Source of the DNA: Alphaproteobacteria bacterium
GTDB lineage: Bacteria > Pseudomonadota > Alphaproteobacteria > Micropepsales > Micropepsaceae
Direction of reading: 5' to 3'
Length of the DNA stretch: 64,000 bases
Assembly (NCBI GenBank): GCA_947475445.1
Contig: CANJLC010000001.1
Span: 62,001-126,000 of the forward strand
Part shown: positions 44,665 through 53,005 of the stretch, piece after piece
Numbering within the stretch: the stretch's first letter is position 1
Layout of the letters: each line of letters begins with the position of its first letter
Program-made: the position numbers and the translations under genes
Notes under the pieces: model-generated
Database searches by the model: none
Seen by the model: only the letters and a program-made list of their open reading frames with translations
What the model was told of the DNA's origin: nothing

Positions 44665-46680
44665 ATGTCATTGATCGGCAACCGGGAAAAGTATTTTAAG
44701 CTGCAGGAATTGCGGCAGCGGATTGTCGCAGATTTCCGCGATACGCGCTTCACTTGGGGCGGGTTCCTGCGCTGGGCCGGCATTGTCCTGGCGGCATTCT
44801 TGTTCGCGGCCATCGTCACACTCTACTTCCTGGACTGGAATCAGATGCGCGGCCCGATCAGCCGCTACGCCTCGAACCGGCTGGGCCGCGAGGTGCGGAT
44901 TGACGGCGACCTGAAGGTGGACCTGTTTCGCTGGCAGCCGCATGTGGAAGTGAATGGCCTGTATTTCGGCAATCCGTCCTGGGTGTTGCGGCCTGAAGGC
45001 GCTTCGATTCGCCATGCCGTGGTGGAATTTCGCCTGGTGCCGGCCATTTTCGGCAGGCTGATTTTGCCGCTGGTGCAGCTGGACGATGGCCGCGCGCTGG
45101 TTGTGCGCGATCCGTCCGGCCGCAGCAACTGGGACAGCAAGACGTCCGGCCCCACGGCAGCCTGGCACATTCCGCCCATCCGCCGCTTCATGGTCAGCAA
45201 CGGCCAGGTCGAGATTGATGACCAGGTGCGCAAGCTCAGATTCCTCGGCACCATTTCTTCCGAAGAGCGCGCCGGGCGCAGCGGCAACGCCTTCCAGCTC
45301 AAGGGCGACGGCACGCTCAATGGCAACAAATTCCTGGCCGATATCCATGGCGGCCCGCTGCTCAATGTTGATGAAAACAAGCCCTATGAATTTGCCGCCG
45401 ACATCACGGCCGGCGATACCCACGGCGTCCTGAACGGCAGCATCACCCATCCCTTCCATCTCGACGAATTTTCCGCCGGCGTCACCATGACGGGCAAAAA
45501 CCTGGCGGATCTCTATTTCCTGACCGGCCTGGCCTTGCCGAGCACGCCGCCCTACCGCCTCACGGCCCGGCTGATGCGCTTTGAGGCGCTCTATCGCTTG
45601 CGCGAGCTGAACGGATCGTTGGGCGCTTCCGACCTTCAAGGCGATCTCAGCATCGATGTGGCGGGGGAAAGGCCCATGCTGCGCGGCAGCCTGAAATCGC
45701 GCGTACTGAATTTCGATGACCTTGGCGCGCTGTTCGGCGGCGGCAAGCAGAATCCCGGGCAGGCCGCCTACCTGCTGCCCGACACGGCGCTGCATACCGA
45801 AAGGCTTCGGCAGATGGATGCCGATGTCAGCTATTCCGCCGATGCCATCAACAGCCGCGACCTGCCGCTGCGCGGTCTGGTCACCCACATCACCATCGAC
45901 AAAGGCGTCCTCACCCTCAAGCCCTTGTCCTTTGCCTTCAGCCAGGGAAGGCTTTCGGGCACGCTCAGGATTGATGCCCGCCGCGACATTCCGCAAACAT
46001 CGGTGGATGCGCGCATCACCGACATTCACATTGAAAATTTCATCAAGGGCGCGGAAAAGCCCCTCAGCGGCCTGCTGGAAGCCCGCGCCAGCCTCACGGG
46101 CCGTGGCAATTCCGTGCACAAGGTCGCGGCCACCTCCAACGGCACCGTCACCGCAGTCATCCCGTCGGGCAAGATCCGCCATTCCATCGCCGAGTGGCTG
46201 GGCATCAACGTGCTGAGTGCCCTCAGCCTGACGTTGAGCGGCGATGAAAGCGATACCGGCCTGCGCTGCGCCGTGGTGCATTTCGGGGCCAAAAGCGGCG
46301 TGCTCACCACCCGGCAATTCGTGATTGATACCGATCCGGTGCTGGTGCAGGGCGACGGCGCAGTCAATCTGGGCCGCGAAAACCTTGAGCTGCGCCTGCA
46401 GGGCAAGCCGAAGCAATTTCAGCTGTTTCGCGCGCGCGCGCCCATCCTGGTGAGCGGCTCGCTGCAGAGCCCCAAGATCGGCGTGGATGCCACGCCCCTC
46501 ATCACGCAGGGCGCCATTGGCGTGGGTCTGGCCGCGCTCAATCCCTTTGCCGCCATCCTGGCCTTCATTGATCCGGGCCTCGCCAAGGACGCCAACTGTG
46601 CCGGACTGATGGGCACCGCCAAGGCGCAGGGCGCCCCGGTGACCAACAAGCAGGTCACGGCCGGTAAGGGCAAAAGCTGA
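44665..46680 (+). CDS. AsmA-family protein
   Basis: A 671-residue protein with a single N-terminal TM (WAGIVLAAFLFAAIVTLYFLDW, residues 38-59) and a long periplasmic beta-rich region. AsmA features: RGPISRYASNRLGREVRIDGDLKVDLFRWQPHVEVNGLYFGNP at the start of the domain and the C-terminal LIPSGKIRHSIAEWLGINVLSALSLTLSG-like stretch, then DGAVNLGRENLELRLQGKPKQFQLF. AsmA-like proteins are implicated in lipid transport to, or assembly of, the outer membrane. Monocistronic; divergent from yihY. Confidence 0.9.
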   Translation: MSLIGNREKYFKLQELRQRIVADFRDTRFTWGGFLRWAGIVLAAFLFAAIVTLYFLDWNQMRGPISRYASNRLGREVRIDGDLKVDLFRWQPHVEVNGLYFGNPSWVLRPEGASIRHAVVEFRLVPAIFGRLILPLVQLDDGRALVVRDPSGRSNWDSKTSGPTAAWHIPPIRRFMVSNGQVEIDDQVRKLRFLGTISSEERAGRSGNAFQLKGDGTLNGNKFLADIHGGPLLNVDENKPYEFAADITAGDTHGVLNGSITHPFHLDEFSAGVTMTGKNLADLYFLTGLALPSTPPYRLTARLMRFEALYRLRELNGSLGASDLQGDLSIDVAGERPMLRGSLKSRVLNFDDLGALFGGGKQNPGQAAYLLPDTALHTERLRQMDADVSYSADAINSRDLPLRGLVTHITIDKGVLTLKPLSFAFSQGRLSGTLRIDARRDIPQTSVDARITDIHIENFIKGAEKPLSGLLEARASLTGRGNSVHKVAATSNGTVTAVIPSGKIRHSIAEWLGINVLSALSLTLSGDESDTGLRCAVVHFGAKSGVLTTRQFVIDTDPVLVQGDGAVNLGRENLELRLQGKPKQFQLFRARAPILVSGSLQSPKIGVDATPLITQGAIGVGLAALNPFAAILAFIDPGLAKDANCAGLMGTAKAQGAPVTNKQVTAGKGKS

Positions 46681-46773
46681 ACGAGCGCAAGGTCAATATT
46701 TTCGTTCCAGCCGCTTGCGGTTCCGCCAAGGTTCCCCATCTTCTCGACGTGGATTTAGGGTTGAAGGGTGACC

Positions 46774-47406
46774 ATGAACATTTCCAAGGTTTTACCGAAG
46801 CTTTTGGCGGCGATGGGCCTGTCCCTGCTGCTGGCAGGTTGCGGCGTGAACGCCATTCCCGCCAAGGACCAGGCGGTCAAGGCCGCCCTGGCCAACGTCC
46901 AGGCCGCCTATCAGCGCCGGCTTGACCTGATTCCCAACCTTGTCGCCACGGTGCAGGGCTATGCCGCGCAGGAAAAAGGCGTGCTGACGGCCGTCACCGA
47001 AGCGCGCGCCCAGGCCACCCATGTCTCGATCGACGCGTCCACCATCACCGATCCCGCCGCCATGGAAAAATTCCAGCAGGCACAGAACCAGCTCGGCGGC
47101 GTGCTGGGCCGCCTGATGGCGATCAGCGAGAATTATCCGGACCTCAAATCCAACCAGAACTTCCTGGCGCTGCAATCGCAGCTGGAAGGCACAGAGAACC
47201 GCATCGAAATCGCGCGCCGCGATTACAACAGCGCGGTGCAGGATTATAACACCGAGCTGGTCACCATCCCCGGCTCGCTCTGGGCCGCCACCATCTACAA
47301 ATCCTACAAGCAGGCCACGCCCTTCGCCGCCACGGCGGCAGCACAGTCCGCGCCTGTCGTGAGCTTCCCCGGCTCCACCCCGGCGCCCGCGCCCGCTTCG
47401 CCATAA
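46774..47406 (+). CDS. LemA-family lipoprotein
   Basis: A 210-residue LemA protein with a lipoprotein signal (AAMGLSLLLAGCGVNAIP, lipobox LAGC). Conserved core: VKAALANVQAAYQRRLDLIPNLVATVQGYAAQEKGVLTAVTEARA, then YPDLKSNQNFLALQSQLEGTENRIEIARRDYN. Function is unclear (envelope-associated helical bundle). ATG 46774 is chosen with GAAGGG 5 bp upstream. It forms an operon with two TPM-domain genes, a widespread lemA-tpm arrangement. Confidence 0.92.
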   Translation: MNISKVLPKLLAAMGLSLLLAGCGVNAIPAKDQAVKAALANVQAAYQRRLDLIPNLVATVQGYAAQEKGVLTAVTEARAQATHVSIDASTITDPAAMEKFQQAQNQLGGVLGRLMAISENYPDLKSNQNFLALQSQLEGTENRIEIARRDYNSAVQDYNTELVTIPGSLWAATIYKSYKQATPFAATAAAQSAPVVSFPGSTPAPAPASP

Positions 47407-47410
47407 GCTG

Positions 47411-48166
47411 ATGCGGTTTCTGGCGGGGCTATTCGCGCTTTTCTGCCTTGTCACGCCCGTGCTGGCAGCGCCGGTTTTTCCGGCGCTGACCGGCCGGGTG
47501 GTGGACAATGCGCATGTCCTGAATTCGGAAACCATTGACAGCCTGACCGACAGGCTGGCGGCGCTGCAGGCCAACACCTCGCGCCAGCTTGTCGTGGTGA
47601 CGCTGCCTTCGCTGCAGGGCTATGAGATTTCCGACTATGGCTACCAGCTTGGCCGCGCCTGGGGCATCGGCCAGGCCAAGCTGAACAATGGCGTGCTGTT
47701 TATCATCGCGCCCAATGAACATCGCGCGCGTATCGAGGTCGGCTTCGGGCTGGAGCCGATCCTCACCGATGCATTGTCGTCCATGATCCTGCAGACCAGC
47801 GTGCTGCCCAAATTCCGTACCGGCGACTACAACACCGGCGTCACGGCAGGCGTGGATGCGCTGATCCAGCAATTGTCGCTGGAGCGCAGCGCTGCTGAAG
47901 CCAAGGCTGCCGCCGCGACGCAGCAGGCCAAGCGCGGCGCGGGCCAGCCTGATCCCATCGGCATCCTCATTGTGGTGATATTTGTCGCCTTCGCCATATT
48001 CCGCGTCTTTGGCGGCTGGGGCTTCCTGCCATTCCTCTTCATGGGCGGCGGCGGACGCCGCGGCGGCTTTGGCGGCGGCGGTTTCGGCGGTGGCGGTTTT
48101 GGCGGCGGCGGCTTTGGCGGCGGGGGCGGCAGCTTCGGTGGCGGCGGCTCGTCGGGGAGTTGGTGA
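47411..48166 (+). CDS. TPM-domain (YgcG-like) protein with glycine-rich tail
   Basis: A 251-residue protein: signal peptide (AGLFALFCLVTPVLAAP), TPM domain (PALTGRVVDNAHVLNSETIDSLTDRLAALQANTSRQLVVVTLPSL, RAWGIGQAKLNNGVLFIIAPNEHRARIEVGFGLEPILTD), a TM helix (IGILIVVIFVAFAIFRVFGG) and a glycine-rich tail of FGGGGFGG repeats ending GSSGSW. TPM domains are linked to phosphatase-like activity and membrane protein quality control; here this is unproven. It is 4 bp after lemA and overlaps the next gene. Confidence 0.9.
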   Translation: MRFLAGLFALFCLVTPVLAAPVFPALTGRVVDNAHVLNSETIDSLTDRLAALQANTSRQLVVVTLPSLQGYEISDYGYQLGRAWGIGQAKLNNGVLFIIAPNEHRARIEVGFGLEPILTDALSSMILQTSVLPKFRTGDYNTGVTAGVDALIQQLSLERSAAEAKAAAATQQAKRGAGQPDPIGILIVVIFVAFAIFRVFGGWGFLPFLFMGGGGRRGGFGGGGFGGGGFGGGGFGGGGGSFGGGGSSGSW

Positions 48167-48834
48167 TGCTGACTGAGGCCGATCACAAGCGCATTGCTGA
48201 CGCCATTACGCTCGCGGAAAGCAAAACCTCCGGCGAGATTTTCTGCGTCTTGACCAATGAAGTCTCGCGCTATCGCGAAATCCCCCTGATCTGGGGCGCC
48301 TTCGCCGCGCTGGCCTTGCCGCCGCTGGCCGTGCTGGCGGGCGGACTGGACCTTGCCAATATTTTCGGGCGCTGGGGTGACGACAATTTCTCCGTGCTGA
48401 TCCATCGCGCCTTCAACAGCTATGCCCTGATCCAGGCGGCGCTGTTCCTGGCGGTGGTGCTGGTGGTGGCCCAGCCTGCCATCCGGCGGCTGATGACGCC
48501 CAGCTTCCTCAAGCGCCATCGCGTCCGCCAATTGGCGCGGCAGCACTTCGTGGCCTCCGGCGCGCGGCTGTCCGATGCCCATCCGCATATCCTGATTTAC
48601 GCATCGCTCAAGGACCGCCAGGTGGAACTGGTGGCCCATCAAGCTATTCACAAGGCAGTCGGCAATGGCCCCTGGAATGCGTCGGTGGCGGCCGTGATCG
48701 CGGGCATGAAACAGGGCAATCCGGCAGAAGGGTTCGTGCGCGCCATTGAGATTTGCGGCGCGGCGCTGGCGGCCAACTTCCCGGGCGACGACCAGGACAA
48801 GAACCGATTTTCCAACAATTTGCTGGAAACCTGA
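48166..48834 (+). CDS. TPM-domain membrane protein
   Basis: A 222-residue protein with a split TPM-like domain: an N-terminal LTEADHKRIADAITLAESKTSGEIFCVLTNEVSRY, two TM helices (LIWGAFAALALPPLAVLAGG and ALIQAALFLAVVLVVAQPAI), and a C-terminal ASGARLSDAHPHILIYASLKDRQVELVAHQAIHKAVGN. ATG 48166 is chosen over the track start (TTG 48160): it overlaps the upstream stop as TGATG with GGGGAG 7 bp before. The third gene of the lemA operon. Confidence 0.85.
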   Translation: MLTEADHKRIADAITLAESKTSGEIFCVLTNEVSRYREIPLIWGAFAALALPPLAVLAGGLDLANIFGRWGDDNFSVLIHRAFNSYALIQAALFLAVVLVVAQPAIRRLMTPSFLKRHRVRQLARQHFVASGARLSDAHPHILIYASLKDRQVELVAHQAIHKAVGNGPWNASVAAVIAGMKQGNPAEGFVRAIEICGAALAANFPGDDQDKNRFSNNLLET

Positions 48835-48963
48835 CGCCGGGGAACCGGCCCGCCAAATCCCCAACCGTGGCGGCTTTCCGGTGATCCTGAAATTTGAAAC
48901 CTTCCCCTGGGCGTGCCGTTACCAGACCACAGGGCCATGGGCCCGCTGGAACGCAGAGTGGTC

Positions 48964-49158
48964 ATGACACGCCACACAATGATGCTCGGTGCCGCTTTCG
49001 CCGCCGCCTTCGCGATCTCGATGGCGGTCGTTCCCGCCCGCACCGCCCCGGAAATCCACACTGCCGCCATCGCCTCTGCCCAGCCACAGAGCGTGCAGTC
49101 GGCCCAGGTCCACGCGCTTGTGGGCGCATCCTTTCACGCCATTTCGGTTGGCTTCTAG
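48964..49158 (+). CDS. Small secreted protein of unknown function
   Basis: A 64-residue ORF beginning with MTRHTMMLGAAFAAAFAISMAVVPARTA, a good signal peptide. The mature part is about 36 residues, Ala/Gln/Ser/His-rich (EIHTAAIASAQPQSVQSAQVHALVGASFHAISVGF). ATG 48964 is chosen; the track start 17 codons upstream would replace the signal peptide by unrelated sequence. No family recognised and no strong ribosome site is visible, so it is uncertain. Confidence 0.4.
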   Translation: MTRHTMMLGAAFAAAFAISMAVVPARTAPEIHTAAIASAQPQSVQSAQVHALVGASFHAISVGF

Positions 49159-49266
49159 CCTTTGTCATGGTGACGTTTGCTTAACCACGCCGGCCGGAAG
49201 TCCGTGTGTTCAGGCAACAGAACAGGTCCTGCTCCGTTGTCTGGTCAGGGCATGGGAGAAGCGGCT

Positions 49267-49473
49267 GTGAGATTCATAATCGGCATTTGTCTGGGACTGG
49301 CCCTCGGCCTGGCAGTGGGCGGCCATGACGATTTTGGCATTTTTCACAAGTCGGCGCGGCTTGCGGCTTCACAAGATGCGCGGCAATTGTCGCATCAGGC
49401 CGTGCAGGCAGCCCAGCTGGCGACAAAGCGCGTCATCGCCGCCGCCAATGCCAAAGTGAACGAAGAGAAATAA
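49267..49473 (+). CDS. Small membrane-anchored protein of unknown function
   Basis: A 68-residue ORF from GTG 49267, supported by GGGAGA 7 bp upstream. It starts with a TM or signal segment (FIIGICLGLALGLAVGG) followed by a charged/Ala-rich helix (SARLAASQDARQLSHQAVQAAQLATKRVIAAANAKVNEEK). TTAACCAC, a partial CtrA half-site, occurs about 85 bp upstream. No family recognised. Confidence 0.5.
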   Translation: MRFIIGICLGLALGLAVGGHDDFGIFHKSARLAASQDARQLSHQAVQAAQLATKRVIAAANAKVNEEK

Positions 49474-49566
49474 TCGCTTCGTCCCAAACTTGCCATAAAG
49501 GTTCCGCATGGTTCCCATGCGCGGACCATCATTGCCTTGCCGGGCGATACGCGCGAAAAGGCAATC

Positions 49567-49788
49567 ATGAACGAGATCTCCTGGTATGCAGAGGCGTCGC
49601 TGACCTCCAACAGTCACGTCTATTGCTCCGGCTCTTTGGCGCAATGCGTCCGCCGCTGGGCGCGCCTGTCGATGGAGGAAAAAGCCGGCGCCGCAATCAA
49701 GATCGGGGGCCGCACGGAAGTGGGCGAAACCCTCAGTCGTGAAATCATGGCGGCTCTGGCGGAGAACCCGAAGCTGCACAGGGTGTGA
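49567..49788 (+). CDS. Small soluble protein of unknown function
   Basis: A 73-residue ORF from ATG 49567: ISWYAEASLTSNSHVYCSGSLAQCVRRWARLSMEEKAGAAIKIGGRTEVGETLSREIMAALAENP. The mix of charged and hydrophobic residues looks like a real compact domain, possibly binding-protein-like, but I do not recognise it. The track start 10 codons upstream has no ribosome site. It lies just before the tRNA-Thr region. Confidence 0.5.
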   Translation: MNEISWYAEASLTSNSHVYCSGSLAQCVRRWARLSMEEKAGAAIKIGGRTEVGETLSREIMAALAENPKLHRV

Positions 49789-49859
49789 AGGCGAGGCGGA
49801 AGCACTCCGCGATTTCGCCTGGCGCAGGCCCCTCAAGCCGCTGTCGCGCGTGGCCTTTG

Positions 49860-49893
49860 CCATTTCTTTGGCCCGCTGCGCGGGCCAAAGAAA

Positions 49894-49896
<3 letters not shown>
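49860..49896. terminator. Perfect 17-bp hairpin at the 3 prime end of tRNA-Thr
   Basis: CCATTTCTTTGGCCCGC - TGC - GCGGGCCAAAGAAATGG. The right arm includes the TGG that encodes the tRNA CCA on the minus strand, so the stem begins within the mature tRNA end. On the tRNA strand it lacks a long U-tract after the stem. It may be a terminator, a processing signal or a dispersed palindromic element. Confidence 0.5.
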
Positions 49897-49969
<73 letters not shown>

Positions 49970-50081
49970 CCAAATCGCTGCATACGCCCCATTTTGCGCA
50001 CCCGCAACTGCCCTCTTTGACCTTGCGCAGCGAGCCTGTAAGTAGGTGTGCCAACCCTGCAACCCCAGTCCATAACGGCCC

Positions 50082-51809
50082 ATGAAGCGCATTTTGATCA
50101 CCTCCGCCCTGCCATATGTCGCAGGCGTCAAGCATCTGGGAAACCTGGTCGGCTCTATGTTGCCGGCCGATGTTTTTGCGCGTTTCTGCCGGGCGCGCGG
50201 CCATGAGACCCTGGCGATCTGCGCCACCGACGAGCATGGCGCGGCCATTGAACTGGCGGCGCAGGACGAGGGCATTTCCGCGGCGGACTATTCCGCCAAA
50301 TGGCACAATGTGCAAAAGGCATTGGGCGAGAAATTCGGACTCAGTTGGGACAATTTCGGCCGCTCCTCCTCGAAGCAGAACCATGAGCTGACCCTGCATT
50401 TCGCACGCGCGCTGTGGAAGAACGGCTTCCTGGATGTGCGCACCACGAAACAGGCCTATTCGCCAACCGATGGCCGCTTCCTGCCGGACCGTTATGTGAT
50501 CGGCACCTGTCCCCATTGCAATTACGACCGTGCCCGCGGCGACCAGTGCGAGAATTGCACCCGCGTCCTTGACCCGATGGATCTGAAAAATCCCCGCTCG
50601 GCCATTTCGGGCGCGCAGGATATCGAAATCCGCGATTCAACCCATTTGTTCCTGAAGCAGTCGGGCTTCTCGGACCAGTTGCGCGTCTGGATCGACGGCC
50701 ACAAGAATGACTGGCCGCTGATCGTCACCTCCATCGCCTACAAATGGCTGGATGAAGGATTGCATGATCGCGGCATCACCCGCGACCTGGATTGGGGCAT
50801 TCCGGTTCCCGACGACATCGCGGACGGCAAATTGAAGGGCAAGGTGTTCTACGTCTGGTTTGACGCGCCCATTGAATATATCGGCGCCACCAAGGAGTGG
50901 GCCGAGCAACAGGGCAAGCCCGACGAGTGGAAAAAATGGTGGCTGGACGCCAAGGATGTCACCTATTGGGAATTCATGGGCAAGGACAATGTCCCGTTCC
51001 ACACCATCATCTTCCCCGCCATGATCATGGGCACGGGCGAGAACTGGAAGAAAGTGGATCGCCTCAAGGGCTTTAATTACCTCAATTACGACGGCGGAAA
51101 ATTCTCCACCTCCCAGCGCCGCGGCATCTTCATGGATGCCGCGCTGGACGTCGCGCCCGCCGATTACTGGCGCTACTACCTGATGGCCAACGCGCCCGAA
51201 AGCTCCGACAGCAATTTCACCTGGGAACAGTTCGCCGGCATCATCAATAAGGACCTGGCCGACGTGCTGGGGAATTTCGTCAACCGGGTGACCAAATTCT
51301 GCGTCGCGCGCTTTGACGGCAAGGTGCCGGGCGAGGGCGACTATGGCGATGACGAAAAAGCCCTGATCGCCGAACTGGACCAGCGTGTTGCTCAGTATAC
51401 GGAGTTCATGGAGCAGGCGGATTTCCGCAAAGCCATGGGCGAACTGCGCGCCATCTGGGTGGCGGGCAATGAATATATGACCCGCGCCGCGCCCTGGACC
51501 CATATCAAGACCGACCGCGACAAGGCCGCGGTGGGCGTGCGCATGGGCCTGAACCTGGTGCACATTTTCGCGCATCTGATCTGGCCGGTGATGCCGGTGA
51601 TGGCGAAAAAGATTCACGAGGCCATCCAGCCCATCGCCTATGAAGACGGCGCCATTCCCTGGGTCGAGATGAAGATGGCGCAGGAGCTGGACCAGCTGGA
51701 ACACGGCCAGCCCATCACGCCGCCGGAACTTCTGTTCGCCAAGATTCCCGAGGAAGTGATCGCGGAATTGAAGATCAGGTTCGGTGGGTCAGAGTCCGGC
51801 ACGCCTTAG
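50082..51809 (+). CDS. metG: Methionyl-tRNA synthetase
   Basis: A 575-residue class I synthetase charging tRNA-Met. The HIGH-type motif is AGVKHLGNLVGS; the zinc-like knuckle is GTCPHCNYDRARGDQCENCTRVLDP (two CxxC pairs); the KMSKS motif reads KFSTSQRRG; and the anticodon-binding helices follow (FVNRVTKFCVARF). No C-terminal tRNA-binding (EMAP) extension is present: the protein ends soon after the anticodon domain. The stop codon lies in the loop of hairpin GCACGCC-TTA-GGCGTGC (51799-51815). Confidence 0.95.
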   Translation: MKRILITSALPYVAGVKHLGNLVGSMLPADVFARFCRARGHETLAICATDEHGAAIELAAQDEGISAADYSAKWHNVQKALGEKFGLSWDNFGRSSSKQNHELTLHFARALWKNGFLDVRTTKQAYSPTDGRFLPDRYVIGTCPHCNYDRARGDQCENCTRVLDPMDLKNPRSAISGAQDIEIRDSTHLFLKQSGFSDQLRVWIDGHKNDWPLIVTSIAYKWLDEGLHDRGITRDLDWGIPVPDDIADGKLKGKVFYVWFDAPIEYIGATKEWAEQQGKPDEWKKWWLDAKDVTYWEFMGKDNVPFHTIIFPAMIMGTGENWKKVDRLKGFNYLNYDGGKFSTSQRRGIFMDAALDVAPADYWRYYLMANAPESSDSNFTWEQFAGIINKDLADVLGNFVNRVTKFCVARFDGKVPGEGDYGDDEKALIAELDQRVAQYTEFMEQADFRKAMGELRAIWVAGNEYMTRAAPWTHIKTDRDKAAVGVRMGLNLVHIFAHLIWPVMPVMAKKIHEAIQPIAYEDGAIPWVEMKMAQELDQLEHGQPITPPELLFAKIPEEVIAELKIRFGGSESGTP

Positions 51810-51836
51810 GCGTGCGAGCAGGTCCGGTGGACCTGC
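51799..51836 (+). terminator. Two tandem hairpins at the metG end
   Basis: GCACGCC-TTA-GGCGTGC (51799-51815, overlapping the stop) and GCAGGTCC-GGT-GGACCTGC (51818-51836), both perfect. Neither is followed by a U-tract. They may act together as a transcription barrier or protect the mRNA end. Confidence 0.5.
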
Positions 51837-51890
51837 GAGAGGGCGATGACGCCGCGAGCTTGGCGAGCGGCAGGGACGCCGCTGGAACAG

Positions 51891-52070
51891 CTACGCCTTG
51901 CTCCATTTTCCAGTCTTGATGTCGAACTTCACTTTCCCTTCGGCCCGCATGCGGATCAGAAGATCCTGCAACGCGTCGGTGCTTTTGCTGCTGGGGTCAA
52001 GCAGCTGAAGGAGCGGATAAACCGCGCGCGGCTTGTCCAGTGCGGCCAGGACTTCTTCTTCTCGGGTCAT
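51891..52070 (-). CDS. 59-residue small protein missed by the ORF track
   Basis: An intact minus-strand ORF (ATG 52070 to TAG 51891), one residue below the track cut-off. It encodes MTREEEVLAALDKPRAVYPL, then LLDPSSKSTDALQDLLIRMRA and EGKVKFDIKTGKWSKA. The pattern (helix, helix-turn, beta hairpin VKFDIKTGKW) looks like a small winged-helix or FeoC-like fold, but this is only a guess. Codon use is as in the neighbours. It fills the gap between metG and the arginyltransferase gene; no strong ribosome site. Confidence 0.55.
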   Translation of the reverse strand: MTREEEVLAALDKPRAVYPLLQLLDPSSKSTDALQDLLIRMRAEGKVKFDIKTGKWSKA

Positions 52071-52169
52071 GGGTGGTCTTTCATCAAAAAAACTATTCCG
52101 CCGGTGTCTTCGGTCCCGCCGTCGCTTGCGCTCCGGCGCTCGACTTTTGAAATGATCCGCAGGATCATT

Positions 52170-52931
52170 TCATTCGACAAGCTCCGAGGGGCCTGTCGAA
52201 CCAAGTCTCGCCCAACCATCAGGCCCAAGCGCTTCAAGCGGGCTGAACCGCGCCTTGTAGTTCATCTTCGCCGACCCCTGCACCCAATAGCCCAGATAGA
52301 CATTGGGCAGGCCGCGCGCCTTGGCGGCTTCGATATGGTCCAGGATCATGTGGGTGCCCAGGCTGCGCGAATCCTCGCCGGGATGGAAAAAACTGTAGAC
52401 CATGGACAGCCCGTCGCGCAGCACATCGGTCAGGGCGCAGCCCAGCAGCGTGCCCGGCTTGCCGTTTTCATCGGCGCGGCGATATTCCACGATATGGGTG
52501 TTGACCGGCGTTTCCTCGACCATGGCGACATAGTCGAACAGGCCCATGTCGCTCATGCCGCCGCCGCTATGGCGTGAATCCAGGTAGGTGCGCAGCAAGG
52601 CGAATTGTTCGCGCGTCGCTTCCGCCGGGGCCTGGCGGCGCGCCAGGTCGATATTGCGTTTCAGGATCCGGCGCTGGCCGCGGCTGGGCACAAACTCATC
52701 GGCCACGATGCGCACCGAGACACAGGCGCTGCAGCCTTCGCAGGATGGGCGATAGGCGATGGACTGGCTGCGGCGAAAACCGGAATGGGTGAGGGCTTCA
52801 CTGAGCGGCTGGGCCAGCACGCCGGTCAGGCGGGCAAAGACCTTGCGTTCGATCCGGTCCGGCAGGTAGGGGCAGGGCCCGCCCGGCGTCAGGAAGAACT
52901 GCGGAACTCTGCTATTGCGTGGATCGGTCAC
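52170..52931 (-). CDS. bpt: Aspartate/glutamate leucyl- or arginyl-tRNA-protein transferase (ATE/Bpt family)
   Basis: A 253-residue N-end-rule transferase that attaches an amino acid from aminoacyl-tRNA to N-terminal Asp/Glu of proteins. Landmarks: PCPYLPDRIERKVFARL, YRPSCEGCSACVSVRIVADEF with the Cys cluster, RRILKRN, FFHPGEDSRSLGTHMILDHIEAA and YLGYWVQGSAKMNYKARFSPLE. The track runs to TTG 52991; GTG 52931 (TDPRNSRVPQFFLT) is preferred because family members start just before this FF-LT strand. Bacterial members are usually leucyl transferases (Bpt). Confidence 0.88.
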   Translation of the reverse strand: MTDPRNSRVPQFFLTPGGPCPYLPDRIERKVFARLTGVLAQPLSEALTHSGFRRSQSIAYRPSCEGCSACVSVRIVADEFVPSRGQRRILKRNIDLARRQAPAEATREQFALLRTYLDSRHSGGGMSDMGLFDYVAMVEETPVNTHIVEYRRADENGKPGTLLGCALTDVLRDGLSMVYSFFHPGEDSRSLGTHMILDHIEAAKARGLPNVYLGYWVQGSAKMNYKARFSPLEALGPDGWARLGSTGPSELVE

Positions 52932-53005
52932 GAGTTGAAACGAACTCCAGCCTGATGCCTCAGTATGGGCAAGCCGGGGCCTTTTCGGCAAGGAATTAGA
53001 GCAGG

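Noticed and set aside
48040-48165. GGCGGCGGTTTCGGC repeats as a repeat array
   Set aside because: They encode the glycine-rich tail typical of YgcG/TPM proteins.
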